A stretch of 47,544 bases of DNA from positions 1-47,544 of the forward strand of contig CAJUHL010000010.1 of NCBI GenBank assembly GCA_910586425.1, read 5' to 3'. Position numbers and translations under genes: made by a program. The DNA is from an uncultured Bacilli bacterium. GTDB lineage: Bacteria; Bacillota_I; Bacilli_A; RF39; UBA660. This document shows, in pieces, positions 7,012 through 16,518 of the stretch (position 1 is the stretch's first letter; every line of letters starts with the position of its first letter). The notes under the pieces are model-generated. The model searched no databases. It was given only the letters and a program-made list of their open reading frames with translations, and was not told the origin of the DNA.

Positions 7012-7968
7012 TAAAATAGCCATATCCTTTTGTCTTCTATTTTTGTAGATAGAAAAGAAAATTACAATTATTTGCAAAATAATTAGTGAAATCGCAATGA
7101 TAAAATAGATTTGGGCATTTTGCTTCCATACTTCAAAAATAGAATTACAAGTGTTATCAATAAACGTTTTTATAAATTCAATTTCTTCTGGATAATGCTG
7201 TTGTATCAAAGCTGGTACCTTTTTTGATAACAATCCTAAAATAATAGAAGTTAACAGAAATGATAAGCATACCCACTTAATAAATCGAAACCTTTTTCGC
7301 CTACATACTACAATGAGTGCAAATTGCAAGATAGATAAAAGGAAAATAGTCGGTTGCATTTGATATACAAATTGTACTTTCTTATTTATCTCTCGCAATT
7401 GTTCTAACTTTCTCTTTCCTTCCTGTACTTCTTCTTTTCCAGAAATTTTAGTTTCAATTAAACGTTCTACTTCTGGAATTTTGGCAACAATTTCAGGCAC
7501 ATATATTTTTATTTTTTCATGAATTTGCTCTTGACGCTCCTCTGTTAAGTAAGTAGAAACTTCTATCTGTTGATTTTCAAGTTCTATTACTACTTGATCC
7601 AAACCGTTTGAAAGTAAATTAGCCAATTCCTGTTCGGATATGACAGGAAGTTCTTTGTCATACAAAATAGAAGAAACCTCTTCCGCAATATAATTTCCCA
7701 TATATTCTTTCAAGGATTCATTTTCTAATATATAATCTATATAATCCGATGGAATTCCTATTTGTTCTAAAATAGACACAATTTCATTGTATGCTTTTTC
7801 TCCCATCAATTCTATAAAGTCAATCTCTTTTACCAATTCAACAATGGTTTCTTTCGATATTATATCTTTTGTACTAGACAAAAAAGTAAATGTAAGTAAA
7901 CTGATACAACTTGTGATTATTAATATCATTACAATTATGTTGATAAAAAAATGTCCTACTGTCTTCAT
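7009..7968 (-). CDS. Four-helix membrane protein, paralogue of its upstream neighbour
   Basis: Unknown family. One helix at the N-terminus (HFFINIIVMILIITSCISLL), a long soluble acidic region of about 170 residues, then three helices in the last 120 residues. It aligns along its full length with the product of 8063-8998: both share MK(T/V), TSCISLL/TTCISLL, the VELVKEIDFIELMG/VTLVNQVNFREFIG block, GIPSDYIDYILEN/GLPRKYVDYIIEN, and Y(M/I)G(N/S)YIAEE-type motifs. The ORF is open back to a TTG at 8043, with ATG at 8022 and 7968; the paralogue alignment favours 7968. The soluble part probably lies outside the cell between helix 1 and 2. Role unknown. Confidence 0.75.
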   Translation of the reverse strand: MKTVGHFFINIIVMILIITSCISLLTFTFLSSTKDIISKETIVELVKEIDFIELMGEKAYNEIVSILEQIGIPSDYIDYILENESLKEYMGNYIAEEVSSILYDKELPVISEQELANLLSNGLDQVVIELENQQIEVSTYLTEERQEQIHEKIKIYVPEIVAKIPEVERLIETKISGKEEVQEGKRKLEQLREINKKVQFVYQMQPTIFLLSILQFALIVVCRRKRFRFIKWVCLSFLLTSIILGLLSKKVPALIQQHYPEEIEFIKTFIDNTCNSIFEVWKQNAQIYFIIAISLIILQIIVIFFSIYKNRRQKDMAIL

Positions 7969-8062
7969 TTTTGAAGACCTACAATCTTTTGCACTACAAT
8001 CACTCCTAATTTTTAATAACATATAACAATATCTGTAATCCAATAAGGTATTAAAATCCTTT

Positions 8063-8998
8063 TTATGAATTACGATGAGAATGGACTTGAATAAAACGAA
8101 TCAAAATTTGTAAAAAAATAAACAATATTGATAATGTCAAACAAATAATAATGGTTCGATTCCAACTGGTATAAATAAAGGACATAGTTTGTTCTAAAAA
8201 TGCTTTCATAAAAATCAAATGTTTTGGTAAATGACTAGCAAGCAAGATTGGCAATTGAGTTTTAAAATACCATAATATGGTTCCTGTCGTTAAGAAAGGG
8301 ACCATAAACCATTTAATATAATGAAATTTTTTGATTTTCAAAAGAAAGATAACACCCAGTTGTACCAAAATAAACAAACTTAAAATTGGTTTCCATTGGT
8401 AGCACCAACGTAAAACTTGTAAAGCGGTTTGAAGTTGTTTTAACTGAATATCCGATATGGTTTCTTGTCCCGCCCATTGATATTCTAATATCATGTCAAA
8501 TTGGGGGATCTTTTCTACAATTCGTGGTACAAAGTATTCTATTTTTTGCCGAATACGATGTTGATCTTGTGAAGACAAAATTTCTTTTTCATCTATATTT
8601 TCCTCTTCCAATACCTGAATTGCCTGATCAAAACTTTCCAATAAAATATTAGTAAACTCTTGGGTATCAATGATTGGTGTTTCTTTGTGGTACAAAATAG
8701 ATTCCATTTCTTCCGCTAAATAAGAACCAATATACGTTCTAAATACTTTATTTTCTATTATATAATCTACATACTTACGTGGTAAGCCTGTTTGTTCTAA
8801 TAATTGATATAAGTCATCTTCTGCTTTAGGTCCTATAAATTCTCTAAAATTTACTTGATTGACGAGTGTGACTATGTTATCCTTTGAACATAATAATTGT
8901 ATACTTCCTATAAATGTAAGTAACAATAGACTAATACAAGTCGTAAGAATAAATAAAATAACCAAAAACTGGGTGGTAAAGTGACGTATTACTTTCAT
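8063..8998 (-). CDS. Four-helix membrane protein, first of a tandem duplicate pair
   Basis: Same architecture as the next gene: helix at 10-32, extracytoplasmic-looking region of about 170 residues rich in Glu/Gln helices (ENKVFRTYIGSYLAEEME), and three C-terminal helices with a short basic tail. ATG 9025 is possible, but GAGGAG lies seven bases before ATG 8998, which also aligns with the paralogue start. The two copies have diverged to roughly one-third identity by eye, so the duplication is old and both are kept. No enzymatic motif is visible. Confidence 0.78.
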   Translation of the reverse strand: MKVIRHFTTQFLVILFILTTCISLLLLTFIGSIQLLCSKDNIVTLVNQVNFREFIGPKAEDDLYQLLEQTGLPRKYVDYIIENKVFRTYIGSYLAEEMESILYHKETPIIDTQEFTNILLESFDQAIQVLEEENIDEKEILSSQDQHRIRQKIEYFVPRIVEKIPQFDMILEYQWAGQETISDIQLKQLQTALQVLRWCYQWKPILSLFILVQLGVIFLLKIKKFHYIKWFMVPFLTTGTILWYFKTQLPILLASHLPKHLIFMKAFLEQTMSFIYTSWNRTIIICLTLSILFIFLQILIRFIQVHSHRNS

Positions 8999-9086
8999 AA
9001 ACTTCTCCTCGAAATGTATTTTCATAGGACATGATATTCATTTCCATAATCAAAGTATACAGGATATGGAAATATTTTTCAACATT

Positions 9087-10007
9087 TCAATGATCAACGG
9101 TCCATTTTTCGATTTCCTCTTTGGTCAAATTCGTAGCTTCCATTATAATTTTGATATCAATTCCAGACTGCATTAATTTTTGGGCGATTTCAATATTTTT
9201 CTTTTGCATTCCTTGTTGTAATCCTTCCTCTAACCCTTTTCTCCTCGCTTCTTCTGTCTCCTCTAATAAAATGGTATTTCTTTCCAATTCCTCTTTTGTA
9301 TAATCCGAATATATCGCCACTACTTCTTCATCTTGACTATATCTTAATACTTCTTCTTTCAATTTCTCCTTTGCTTCTTTTTCCATTCTCATTCCACCTA
9401 TTATTTTCTTCAAATCTTCTTCTTTTCTCGCTATTAACATCCGACAAAATTCTTCTACTTCATCTTCTCCTATAGTATAACATGGTTCTTCTAATTTTGC
9501 TATATTCACATAATCTATTCTTAATTTTTCCGTAAGCATTTTCCCTGCTTCATTCCTCATATAATACGTTTCCCTAAACTTTTCACCTACTGGATGTGCC
9601 TTGTCATATACCAAATTGATTTGTATTGTTTCCCCTATCTTACTGTAATCTCTATCCCCATGTTGATAACTTGCCGCATGCGCATTACATGCAAATACGA
9701 CATTTCGGTTGATAATCCCACTAGATAAATGTGTCGATACTTCTATGTTTATTCTTTTCCCACCTAATTTGAGCAATAAATCTACCTGCTTATTGGCTGC
9801 ATGTTTATTTTCCAATTTCAAATTTCTAGACAATATACTTATTCTTCCTCTCATTTCTTCTATCGGTATTTTTAAATAATTTGATAGAAAATTTTCTAGA
9901 ATAATGATATTTTCTTCCTTATTGAATATCGTTGTAAACATAAAATCATAGATGGGTGGTATGATTTCTCCTTTCTCTAATTTCGTTGTTCTCATATTTT
10001 TATTCAT
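9087..10007 (-). CDS. PD-(D/E)XK nuclease-family (Rpn/transposase-like) protein
   Basis: 306 residues, matching the PDDEXK_2 family often annotated as recombination-promoting nuclease or putative transposase. N-terminal YDFMFTTIFNKEENIIILE, then the nuclease core with D76 (KQVDLLLKL) and E89 (INIEVS). The residue two after the Glu is Ser where active members have Lys or Gln, so activity is uncertain. The C-terminus is helical with the usual EEGLQQGMQKKNIEIA repeat-like linker and an EATNLTKEEIEK motif. AGGAGG precedes the ATG at 10007. It stands alone without inverted repeats, so I see no mobile element boundary. Confidence 0.85.
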   Translation of the reverse strand: MNKNMRTTKLEKGEIIPPIYDFMFTTIFNKEENIIILENFLSNYLKIPIEEMRGRISILSRNLKLENKHAANKQVDLLLKLGGKRINIEVSTHLSSGIINRNVVFACNAHAASYQHGDRDYSKIGETIQINLVYDKAHPVGEKFRETYYMRNEAGKMLTEKLRIDYVNIAKLEEPCYTIGEDEVEEFCRMLIARKEEDLKKIIGGMRMEKEAKEKLKEEVLRYSQDEEVVAIYSDYTKEELERNTILLEETEEARRKGLEEGLQQGMQKKNIEIAQKLMQSGIDIKIIMEATNLTKEEIEKWTVDH

Positions 10008-10151
10008 ATGTATTCCTCCTATGACGTAAGAATACCACTCTTATTATTTCCTTTCAAACGACTCTTTTTTTGATTTTGATAGTTACTTATCTCTCTTTTT
10101 TTAAATTAATCTAGCAAATCTTTCATATTCTAAAAAAAGGATATCTACTTA

Positions 10152-10182
10152 CTAAAAAATGTACTATTTTCGTACATTTTTA
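10152..10182 (-). terminator. Terminator of the downstream LCP gene
   Basis: Minus strand AAAAATGTAC (10181-10172), 7-base loop, GTACATTTTTT (10164-10154). It overlaps the stop codon at 10180. Confidence 0.7.
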
Positions 10183-11661
10183 TCTTCCTGCCTTAATCTT
10201 ATTTATATTCGCAATCGCAGATTGAATAGAATCTGGATTCGGAATCATTACATAATCTTGTACAGTTCCCATATGAACATACCCTCTAGAACCACTACCT
10301 GATACTGACTGTTGCTCAATTGTCCATGCAACACCATTATCAATGGTATCTTTGGCAAGGTCTGTTACAATTTTCCTTGGGATATTGGTCGTATAAAGAT
10401 TACTTACCGCATTTAATACATTGGTATAATTAGCTAAATTTTCAGGTCTTAACATTTTTTTAAAAATACTAATCATAATATTTTGGCAATTGATTTGCCT
10501 TTGCTTATCTCCACCAGGGAATGCCAATCGTTCTCTTGAAATGGTCAAAATTTGAATTCCATTATAAGTTCGACATCCTCTTTGTACATATAACTTTTCA
10601 CCTTGTGTATCATCATAAGACCCTGTTATCACTGCATGTGTAGTGGTATAAGCAACATCAGAACAATATTCTATCCCTCCTAATGTATCAACCAAACCGA
10701 TTAAACTATTGGTATTAATTTGAACGAAATAGTCAATATTGGTTTCAAAGATATCTTCGACAGTTTTTCTTGATGTTTGAATACCACTGTACCCTGCATA
10801 TCCTAAAATATCTTTCATTCCCTTTCCATTTACCATTACATAATAATCTCTTGGAATAGAGGTTAATAAAATCTTATGTGTTTTTTGATTGATGGTTACC
10901 ACCATATTGAAATCATTATTCTTTTCCGTAAAATCGGTTCCACCTATATAAATGCTAAAATGATTGCCATCATCTTTGATTTCATCTACTTGCTCCTGCA
11001 CTGTAATATGAAACTCATAAATCTTTTTATAATCTTTTTCATGCATAATATTACTCTCTTTTGTGAGCACATTATACAAAGAAGCCTCGATGATAGTCGC
11101 ATCCACTTTTTTGCCATTCATATCCCTCAACAGGGTCGTAAATTCAGAATATTTTTCCCTTTCTATTTTATAAGACTCATCTAGCTTTTGAAGCGCATCA
11201 TCTATTTCTGGAATATTTTGATAATACCCCAATATTTTCACATCTGTTAATTCTTTATATTTTTCTTGATTTAATGTCACTACATAATAAGTATTGGTAT
11301 AAGAATTGGTTGCATTATTAAACGCTCGATTTAAGAAGTGATTGGTTTTAGATATATAATAAACACCAATACTATTTACCAATATGAAAAAAACAGTCCA
11401 TCCATATCCAATATATTTGAGCCAAGTTTTTTTTCTACTAACTAGAAGTAAAATTCCAAAATTCATCATAATGGATACTAAAATAATCAAAACGATATAC
11501 TTCAAAGGAAGTAGATTCAATTTACAAATATGCATAATAAATACCAATGTAAAAATAATATTGATGATTGTTACGACTATAACTGGAATATTTAATTTTC
11601 GAGTTGATATTTTTGAATTATTTTTGATTTCTAAATGTTTCATTTTTTCTAATAGTTTCAT
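10180..11661 (-). CDS. LCP-family protein with degenerate phosphate-binding motif
   Basis: LytR-CpsA-Psr enzymes move undecaprenyl-linked glycans onto peptidoglycan. This one has four N-terminal helices, an extra region of about 110 residues that includes YKELTDVKILGYYQNIPEI and GKKVDATIIEASLYNVL, and a C-terminal LCP domain (TSIPRDYYVMVNGKG, GLVDTLGGIEY, ISRERLAFPGGDKQRQ). In the usual RSD motif it reads KNNDFNM, so the first conserved Arg is missing while SIPRD is kept. The neighbouring paralogue retains the Arg. This gene has its own terminator and lies beyond the terminator of the polysaccharide operon, so it is probably expressed separately. Confidence 0.85.
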   Translation of the reverse strand: MKLLEKMKHLEIKNNSKISTRKLNIPVIVVTIINIIFTLVFIMHICKLNLLPLKYIVLIILVSIMMNFGILLLVSRKKTWLKYIGYGWTVFFILVNSIGVYYISKTNHFLNRAFNNATNSYTNTYYVVTLNQEKYKELTDVKILGYYQNIPEIDDALQKLDESYKIEREKYSEFTTLLRDMNGKKVDATIIEASLYNVLTKESNIMHEKDYKKIYEFHITVQEQVDEIKDDGNHFSIYIGGTDFTEKNNDFNMVVTINQKTHKILLTSIPRDYYVMVNGKGMKDILGYAGYSGIQTSRKTVEDIFETNIDYFVQINTNSLIGLVDTLGGIEYCSDVAYTTTHAVITGSYDDTQGEKLYVQRGCRTYNGIQILTISRERLAFPGGDKQRQINCQNIMISIFKKMLRPENLANYTNVLNAVSNLYTTNIPRKIVTDLAKDTIDNGVAWTIEQQSVSGSGSRGYVHMGTVQDYVMIPNPDSIQSAIANINKIKAGR

Positions 11662-11734
11662 ATCATATCATTCCTAACTGTTTGACAGTACAAGTATACA
11701 TGGAATTTTTATTTTGTTCAAGCATAATGCCCAG

Positions 11735-11760
11735 AAAAAAAGAATGAGAACTCATTCTTG
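11735..11760 (-). terminator. Terminator of the polysaccharide operon
   Basis: Minus strand AAGAATGAG, TT, CTCATTCTT followed by T5-6 (11759-11735). A perfect 9-bp stem directly after the LCP stop codon, marking the end of the long operon that begins near 26090. Confidence 0.85.
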
Positions 11761-13200
11761 CATCATTTCCTTTATTTTTTGTTTTGCTGCTTCTACTGTT
11801 TGTAAATCTGGCTCCATTACATATAATTTTTGACCACTATAAGAATACGTATACTCACTTTTTCCTGTTCCATCTAAATTGATGGAAGTAATTTCCCAAG
11901 ATGGCATTTTATCTAACTGCATATTGACCAAACTATAAATCTTATCACTACCCATATTGGTCTGAAAACTATTTTGTAATGAATTTAAAATATTGGTGTA
12001 TTTGGTAATTAGAGTTTTAGAAGACAATGCCTTATTGATAATCGCTGTAACCACTTTTTGTTGGTTTTTTCCTCTTTGGCGATCCCCAGCTGCAAATGCA
12101 TATCGCTCTCTTGTAAAGCTCAAAGCTTGATCACCATTCATGTGATTCATTCCCACATGAAACTGATAATTTCCATGTAAAGAAGTAAAAGCATAATCAG
12201 AATATACATCCACCCCACCAATCGCATCTACTAATTCAATTAATGTTGTAAAATTGACTCTTGCATAATAATTAATATCAATATCCAATAAATCTTCCAA
12301 TGTAGAAATGGACATATCTACTCCATAAATACCTGCATGTGTTAATTTATCCCTATATCCAGTTGTTCCATGAAGTCTCACATAATAATCTCTTGGAATG
12401 GATGTTAATAAGATTTTATGTGTTACAGGATTTACTGTTACAATAATATTAACATCACTTCTTGAAACAGAAGTAATATTTCCATAAACATCGATTCCAC
12501 TAATATAAATGTTAAATGGTTCTTTTGTCACATCAGTATCTTTTTTTATAGTTTCATTTTTTACTTGAATTTCAATGGTTTCAATAACTTTTGTTTTCCC
12601 ATCAAAAGATGAGTCTTCATCTTGTAAAATCGATAAATAAGAACCATTGATAAACATCGCATCAATTTTTTCATGAAGTAAATCATTCCCCAATTGCATA
12701 AAATCTGAATATTCTTTATTGGTATATGATAATTTTTTATTGAAATCCGAAATAGCTTCTGTTTGACTTTCTAAATGACTCATATGAATTCCAATGGTCT
12801 GATTTTTAAGAGAAGCCAAAGAGTCATAATGACTATTTTCTAGTACAACTAGATAATAATTTTCTGTTTGATATTGTTTTTCTTTGATTTTACCCATAAA
12901 ATTCATTGTCTTACTTAAATAAGATATTCCTAAAAATAAAACCAATATCATAATTACAGATATTACTTCACAAGGTATTTTTATCTTTATTTTGACTTTT
13001 TTGATTAACATAATGATAGCTAATATCAATACAATAGGAATATAAATGCCAAGTAATATTCCCATATATTTCATTGGGAGTACACGCATACGAAATATCA
13101 TGCCCAAAAATACAATAGAGACAATAAATAGTAAAATCGATAATACCTTACCTATTCTATGGTGCAATATCATTTGTTTCTTTTTATCTTTTCTCGCCAT
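11752..13200 (-). CDS. LCP-family glycan-peptidoglycan ligase, last gene of the operon
   Basis: 482 residues. Four hydrophobic helices in the first 100, an extra domain at about 115-200 (LASLKNQTIGIHMS, LLHEKIDAMFINGSYLSIL), then a full LCP domain at about 228-395. Conserved residues are present: R247 in SRSD, R270 in SIPRD, KLTHAGIYG, LVDAIGGVDV, FTRERYAF and GDRQRGKNQQ. It probably attaches the polysaccharide made by this operon to the wall. The extra domain has the strand-helix pattern of one lobe of a solute-binding protein, unusual for LCP proteins. It starts 15 bases after the acyltransferase ends and is followed by a strong terminator. Confidence 0.92.
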   Translation of the reverse strand: MARKDKKKQMILHHRIGKVLSILLFIVSIVFLGMIFRMRVLPMKYMGILLGIYIPIVLILAIIMLIKKVKIKIKIPCEVISVIMILVLFLGISYLSKTMNFMGKIKEKQYQTENYYLVVLENSHYDSLASLKNQTIGIHMSHLESQTEAISDFNKKLSYTNKEYSDFMQLGNDLLHEKIDAMFINGSYLSILQDEDSSFDGKTKVIETIEIQVKNETIKKDTDVTKEPFNIYISGIDVYGNITSVSRSDVNIIVTVNPVTHKILLTSIPRDYYVRLHGTTGYRDKLTHAGIYGVDMSISTLEDLLDIDINYYARVNFTTLIELVDAIGGVDVYSDYAFTSLHGNYQFHVGMNHMNGDQALSFTRERYAFAAGDRQRGKNQQKVVTAIINKALSSKTLITKYTNILNSLQNSFQTNMGSDKIYSLVNMQLDKMPSWEITSINLDGTGKSEYTYSYSGQKLYVMEPDLQTVEAAKQKIKEMMQE

Positions 13201-13215
13201 AAAATCACCTACTTT

Positions 13216-14304
13216 TTAATTATATCCTATTTTTTTATCAAAAATTTTTCTATCGAGAAATTTCAAAACCTTTTTTTCAAATAATTGAATTCTAAACCAA
13301 TCAATACACGTACATATAACATAAATAATAAGAACTGTACCAACAGCATATAATAAAAGATAGTCACTATTATACATTGCTACATTGTTAAAAACATCTT
13401 GCCAAAGCCAGCGTCTCATGGCATCACTATTTGCATGAATTAAAAAAACTCCAAATGCCGAAGCTGCAATTGTATTGATCCATTTGTGATATTTCATTTT
13501 CAAATTTTTGAAAAATAAGAAGGCACAAACAGAAGTTATAAGTGAAAGAAATTTATTACAATCTACAACAAAGTAATAGAAAAGACTTCTGTTTAAAATT
13601 TTTGTTGCATAAGCTCCAACAATGACACTAAATACACATACAATGATTGTTAATAAGCATATACCCTCTCTCCATTTGCAAATAGTTAGTTTATTTAAAA
13701 TTTTATTTTCATACAGCCGAATATAAGCTGCAACTAAATAAACGATCATAAACCATTCCACATAATTAAATGTCACATTAATAGAAAGTGATGGCAAAAT
13801 GGAAAAAATAGTAATACATAATAACAATAAATTTCGATGCTGCTTTTCATTCATATAATGAATTAATATATTCAAGAAAGGAATAAATAAGAAAAATGTC
13901 AAATAAGTTGGTGTAAAACTATCAGAAATTGATGATATTGGAAAAATCTTATAAAATAAATCTTTCCATGAAAAAGGTACATATCCCACTAGTAAAAATA
14001 TCAAATAAATAATAATGTTATAAAATTCTATTTCTAACAATAATTTGATAAATTTCTTTATTGATATATTAGACTTGCACATAAAATAACCTGTAATTAA
14101 GATAAAACAATTGATTCCAATTTTTCCACCCATTCCAAAGATTAACAGAAAGATAGATTTTAAACTTGTAATATTATTTTCCAATATGATATTGATGACT
14201 CCCGAATTGACAACGTAATGATGTGCTACAATCGTAAGCATTACAATAATACGAAATAACTCTAAATTAGAATCTCTCCTCTTCATCTCTGTTTTGTTTT
14301 CCAT
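13216..14304 (-). CDS. Membrane acyltransferase (acyltransferase 3 family)
   Basis: 362 residues with about ten membrane helices. The N-terminus RRDSNLELFRIIVMLTIVAHH carries the family motif RxxxLExxR and the conserved His of the VAHHY segment (about residue 29). These enzymes O-acylate (usually acetylate) sugars of extracellular polysaccharides and wall polymers using acyl-CoA. The start overlaps the end of the aminotransferase gene by 22 bases. The ribosome site is weak (CGGAAA), so coupling is likely. Within this operon it most probably modifies the repeat unit or an amino sugar. Confidence 0.88.
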   Translation of the reverse strand: MENKTEMKRRDSNLELFRIIVMLTIVAHHYVVNSGVINIILENNITSLKSIFLLIFGMGGKIGINCFILITGYFMCKSNISIKKFIKLLLEIEFYNIIIYLIFLLVGYVPFSWKDLFYKIFPISSISDSFTPTYLTFFLFIPFLNILIHYMNEKQHRNLLLLCITIFSILPSLSINVTFNYVEWFMIVYLVAAYIRLYENKILNKLTICKWREGICLLTIIVCVFSVIVGAYATKILNRSLFYYFVVDCNKFLSLITSVCAFLFFKNLKMKYHKWINTIAASAFGVFLIHANSDAMRRWLWQDVFNNVAMYNSDYLLLYAVGTVLIIYVICTCIDWFRIQLFEKKVLKFLDRKIFDKKIGYN

Positions 14305-15422
14305 TTTTTTTCCGTTTCTACAATTGTATTTTTAATAACATTACAAATTTCATCAACAAGACTTAATTCTAAATCAGCATATAATGGTAATGTTAACACA
14401 TTATTTGATACCCATTTAGCATTCGGTGTTTCATTAGAATCATATTCGTTTTTATAACAATCAAAGTCTTGAACTAATGGATAAAAATATTTTCTAGCGT
14501 AAATATTATTTCTCGCTAAAACATCAAAAATTTCATTTCTATTCACATGAATAACTGTTTCATCAAATATAACAGGCATATATGCATAATTGTATTTTAC
14601 ATTTTCTCTATATTTAGGAAGAATGATACCGCTAATCTCGGATAAATTTTGTAAATACCGTTCTACCACCTTTTTTCTTTTTTGAATTTCAGAATCAATA
14701 TGTCTTAAATTACAAATTCCCATAGCAGCAGAGAATTCATTCATTTTTGAATTCATACCAATATCACTTATAGTTTCCGCATTCTGAATTCCAAAATTTT
14801 TCAACAAATTTAAACGTTTTTTTAACGTTTCATCAGAATAGACAACAGCTCCACCTTCAATTGTATTAAATACCTTAGTTGCATGGAAACTAAACATAGA
14901 TGCATCCCCAAAATTAGAAATTCCTTTTCCATTAATTTCTACTCCAAAGGCATGAGCAGCATCATAAATTACTTTTAAGTTATACTTTTTAGCAATCTCA
15001 TCTAACTTCTCCACATTACAAGGATTTCCATAAACATGAACAGGAACAATGGCACATGTTTGATCTGTAATTAAACTTTCAAGTTGGTCCACATCTATTG
15101 TATAATCATTGAGATTCACATCACAAAATACTGGCTTTAACCCGTTTTGAACAATTGCATGTGTGGTAGAAGCAAAGGTAAATGGTGTTGTTATAACCTC
15201 ACCCTTTAAATTGAACGTTTTTAAAGTCGTATATAAAGCCATATGACCATTACAAAACAAGGTGATATTTTCTATATCTAAATAATTACACAATTTCTCT
15301 TCTAATTCTTGATGTTTTTTCCCATTATTGGTTAGCCATTTACTATCCCATATATCCTTTATTTCATTTATATACTCATCCATGTTGGGTATAGATGACT
15401 GTGTTACTAAAATTTTATTCAT
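14283..15422 (-). CDS. DegT/DnrJ/EryC1/StrS-family sugar aminotransferase
   Basis: PLP-dependent aminotransferase of about 380 residues that converts a keto sugar nucleotide to an amino sugar using glutamate. Visible features: FCNGHMAL (phosphate binding, about 56-63), the PLP-pyridine Asp in YDAAHAFG (D154) and the Schiff-base Lys in FHATKVFNTIEGG (K183). It resembles the VioA-type enzymes that make dTDP-4-amino-4,6-dideoxy sugars, but the exact substrate cannot be read from sequence. No nucleotide-sugar dehydratase is encoded here, so the keto sugar must come from a pathway elsewhere. A GGTGAAAGT site precedes the ATG. Confidence 0.92.
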   Translation of the reverse strand: MNKILVTQSSIPNMDEYINEIKDIWDSKWLTNNGKKHQELEEKLCNYLDIENITLFCNGHMALYTTLKTFNLKGEVITTPFTFASTTHAIVQNGLKPVFCDVNLNDYTIDVDQLESLITDQTCAIVPVHVYGNPCNVEKLDEIAKKYNLKVIYDAAHAFGVEINGKGISNFGDASMFSFHATKVFNTIEGGAVVYSDETLKKRLNLLKNFGIQNAETISDIGMNSKMNEFSAAMGICNLRHIDSEIQKRKKVVERYLQNLSEISGIILPKYRENVKYNYAYMPVIFDETVIHVNRNEIFDVLARNNIYARKYFYPLVQDFDCYKNEYDSNETPNAKWVSNNVLTLPLYADLELSLVDEICNVIKNTIVETEKKWKTKQR

Positions 15423-15479
15423 ACTTTCACCTTATTCTCTATTCTAATTTTAGTTTTTTTGAACAATTCATATCATTAC

Positions 15480-16511
15480 CTATTTCAAATAATCATGGAT
15501 GGTTATCATTCTACCTTCTTTACGATAATCTTTCTCCATTATTATGTTAGCCAAATCAATTAATAATGTTGTAAGCGGTAATTCAATATTTAAATCTTTA
15601 GCAACTGACTCTAAAGGCACCAATCCAAAAGGAATATCCTCATTTAGGTACCGATAATCTATTGCTGTTGGAGCAAGAATATCTTCATAATATTTATTTG
15701 ATTGAATTACTTCATGTAAATTATCTCCATCGCAATAATATATTCTTTTCATCCAATCAGAAACACTTTCTATGGGATATCCTAATTTTTCTGCTATAAA
15801 TAATCGTTCTTGATCTAATTTTTCTACTACTTTGGAAACTGATTCAGAAATTCCTTCCTTATAATATTTAAAGTCTTGAGAACTCTCTATCCAACCAATA
15901 TTTAATAATACGGGAGCACAATGTAAAATCATACCAACATTTCCTAATGAAGTTTCTACAAATGATTCTGCTTTTTTTAATCTTGTGGTCATACATTTTG
16001 GAAGTGCATTTAAAATTTCATCTAAATTATTTTCAATAGAAGATATCGCAACATTATCTTTTAAAGCAAATAAGTGAACTGTATCCTCATTTATCTTTCG
16101 ACAAGTATATAATATAGTTTGTAATTCTGCAATTTTAGGCAAAGATTTACAACCATTTTTTTTAAGTTCTTCTGTAAACTCAATTACACCAAATGTTCTT
16201 CCTGGACTTAATAGTATTGTATTTTTACTACTTACTTTTTTTGCTAATACACGTGCTAAAGTTTTATGTGCCACTGCAGGAGTACTAATTAAGATTGTAT
16301 CACATATTACATCATCTATATTGGTAGATGCTTCATGAATCGTAAATACATTATCGATAATCCCAGTACAATGAATTTGTTTGGTATTGCAAATTTTTTT
16401 AATACTTTCCTCCCTAATATTCCAAATATTTACCATATCCCCGTTTTGAACAATATGGCTTGCCATTGCAAACGCTTGATTTCCTGCTCCCATAATTAAA
16501 TACTTTTCCAT
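15480..16511 (-). CDS. Opine (octopine/nopaline) dehydrogenase-like protein
   Basis: 343 residues. N-terminal Rossmann fold with GAGNQAFAMASHIVQNG (about 8-24), then the Octopine_DH C-terminal domain with the recognisable LHCAPVLLNIGWIE segment (about 196-209), which supplies the catalytic His. Opine dehydrogenases join an alpha-keto acid to an amino group and reduce the imine with NAD(P)H, giving N-(1-carboxyalkyl) amino acids. In a glycan operon the product could be an opine-type substituent such as the carboxyethyl-lysine found in some Gram-negative O-antigens. It lies 7 bases after the B12 protein gene, so the two are almost certainly co-expressed. Confidence 0.85.
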   Translation of the reverse strand: MEKYLIMGAGNQAFAMASHIVQNGDMVNIWNIREESIKKICNTKQIHCTGIIDNVFTIHEASTNIDDVICDTILISTPAVAHKTLARVLAKKVSSKNTILLSPGRTFGVIEFTEELKKNGCKSLPKIAELQTILYTCRKINEDTVHLFALKDNVAISSIENNLDEILNALPKCMTTRLKKAESFVETSLGNVGMILHCAPVLLNIGWIESSQDFKYYKEGISESVSKVVEKLDQERLFIAEKLGYPIESVSDWMKRIYYCDGDNLHEVIQSNKYYEDILAPTAIDYRYLNEDIPFGLVPLESVAKDLNIELPLTTLLIDLANIIMEKDYRKEGRMITIHDYLK

Positions 16512-16518
16512 ATTCTCA

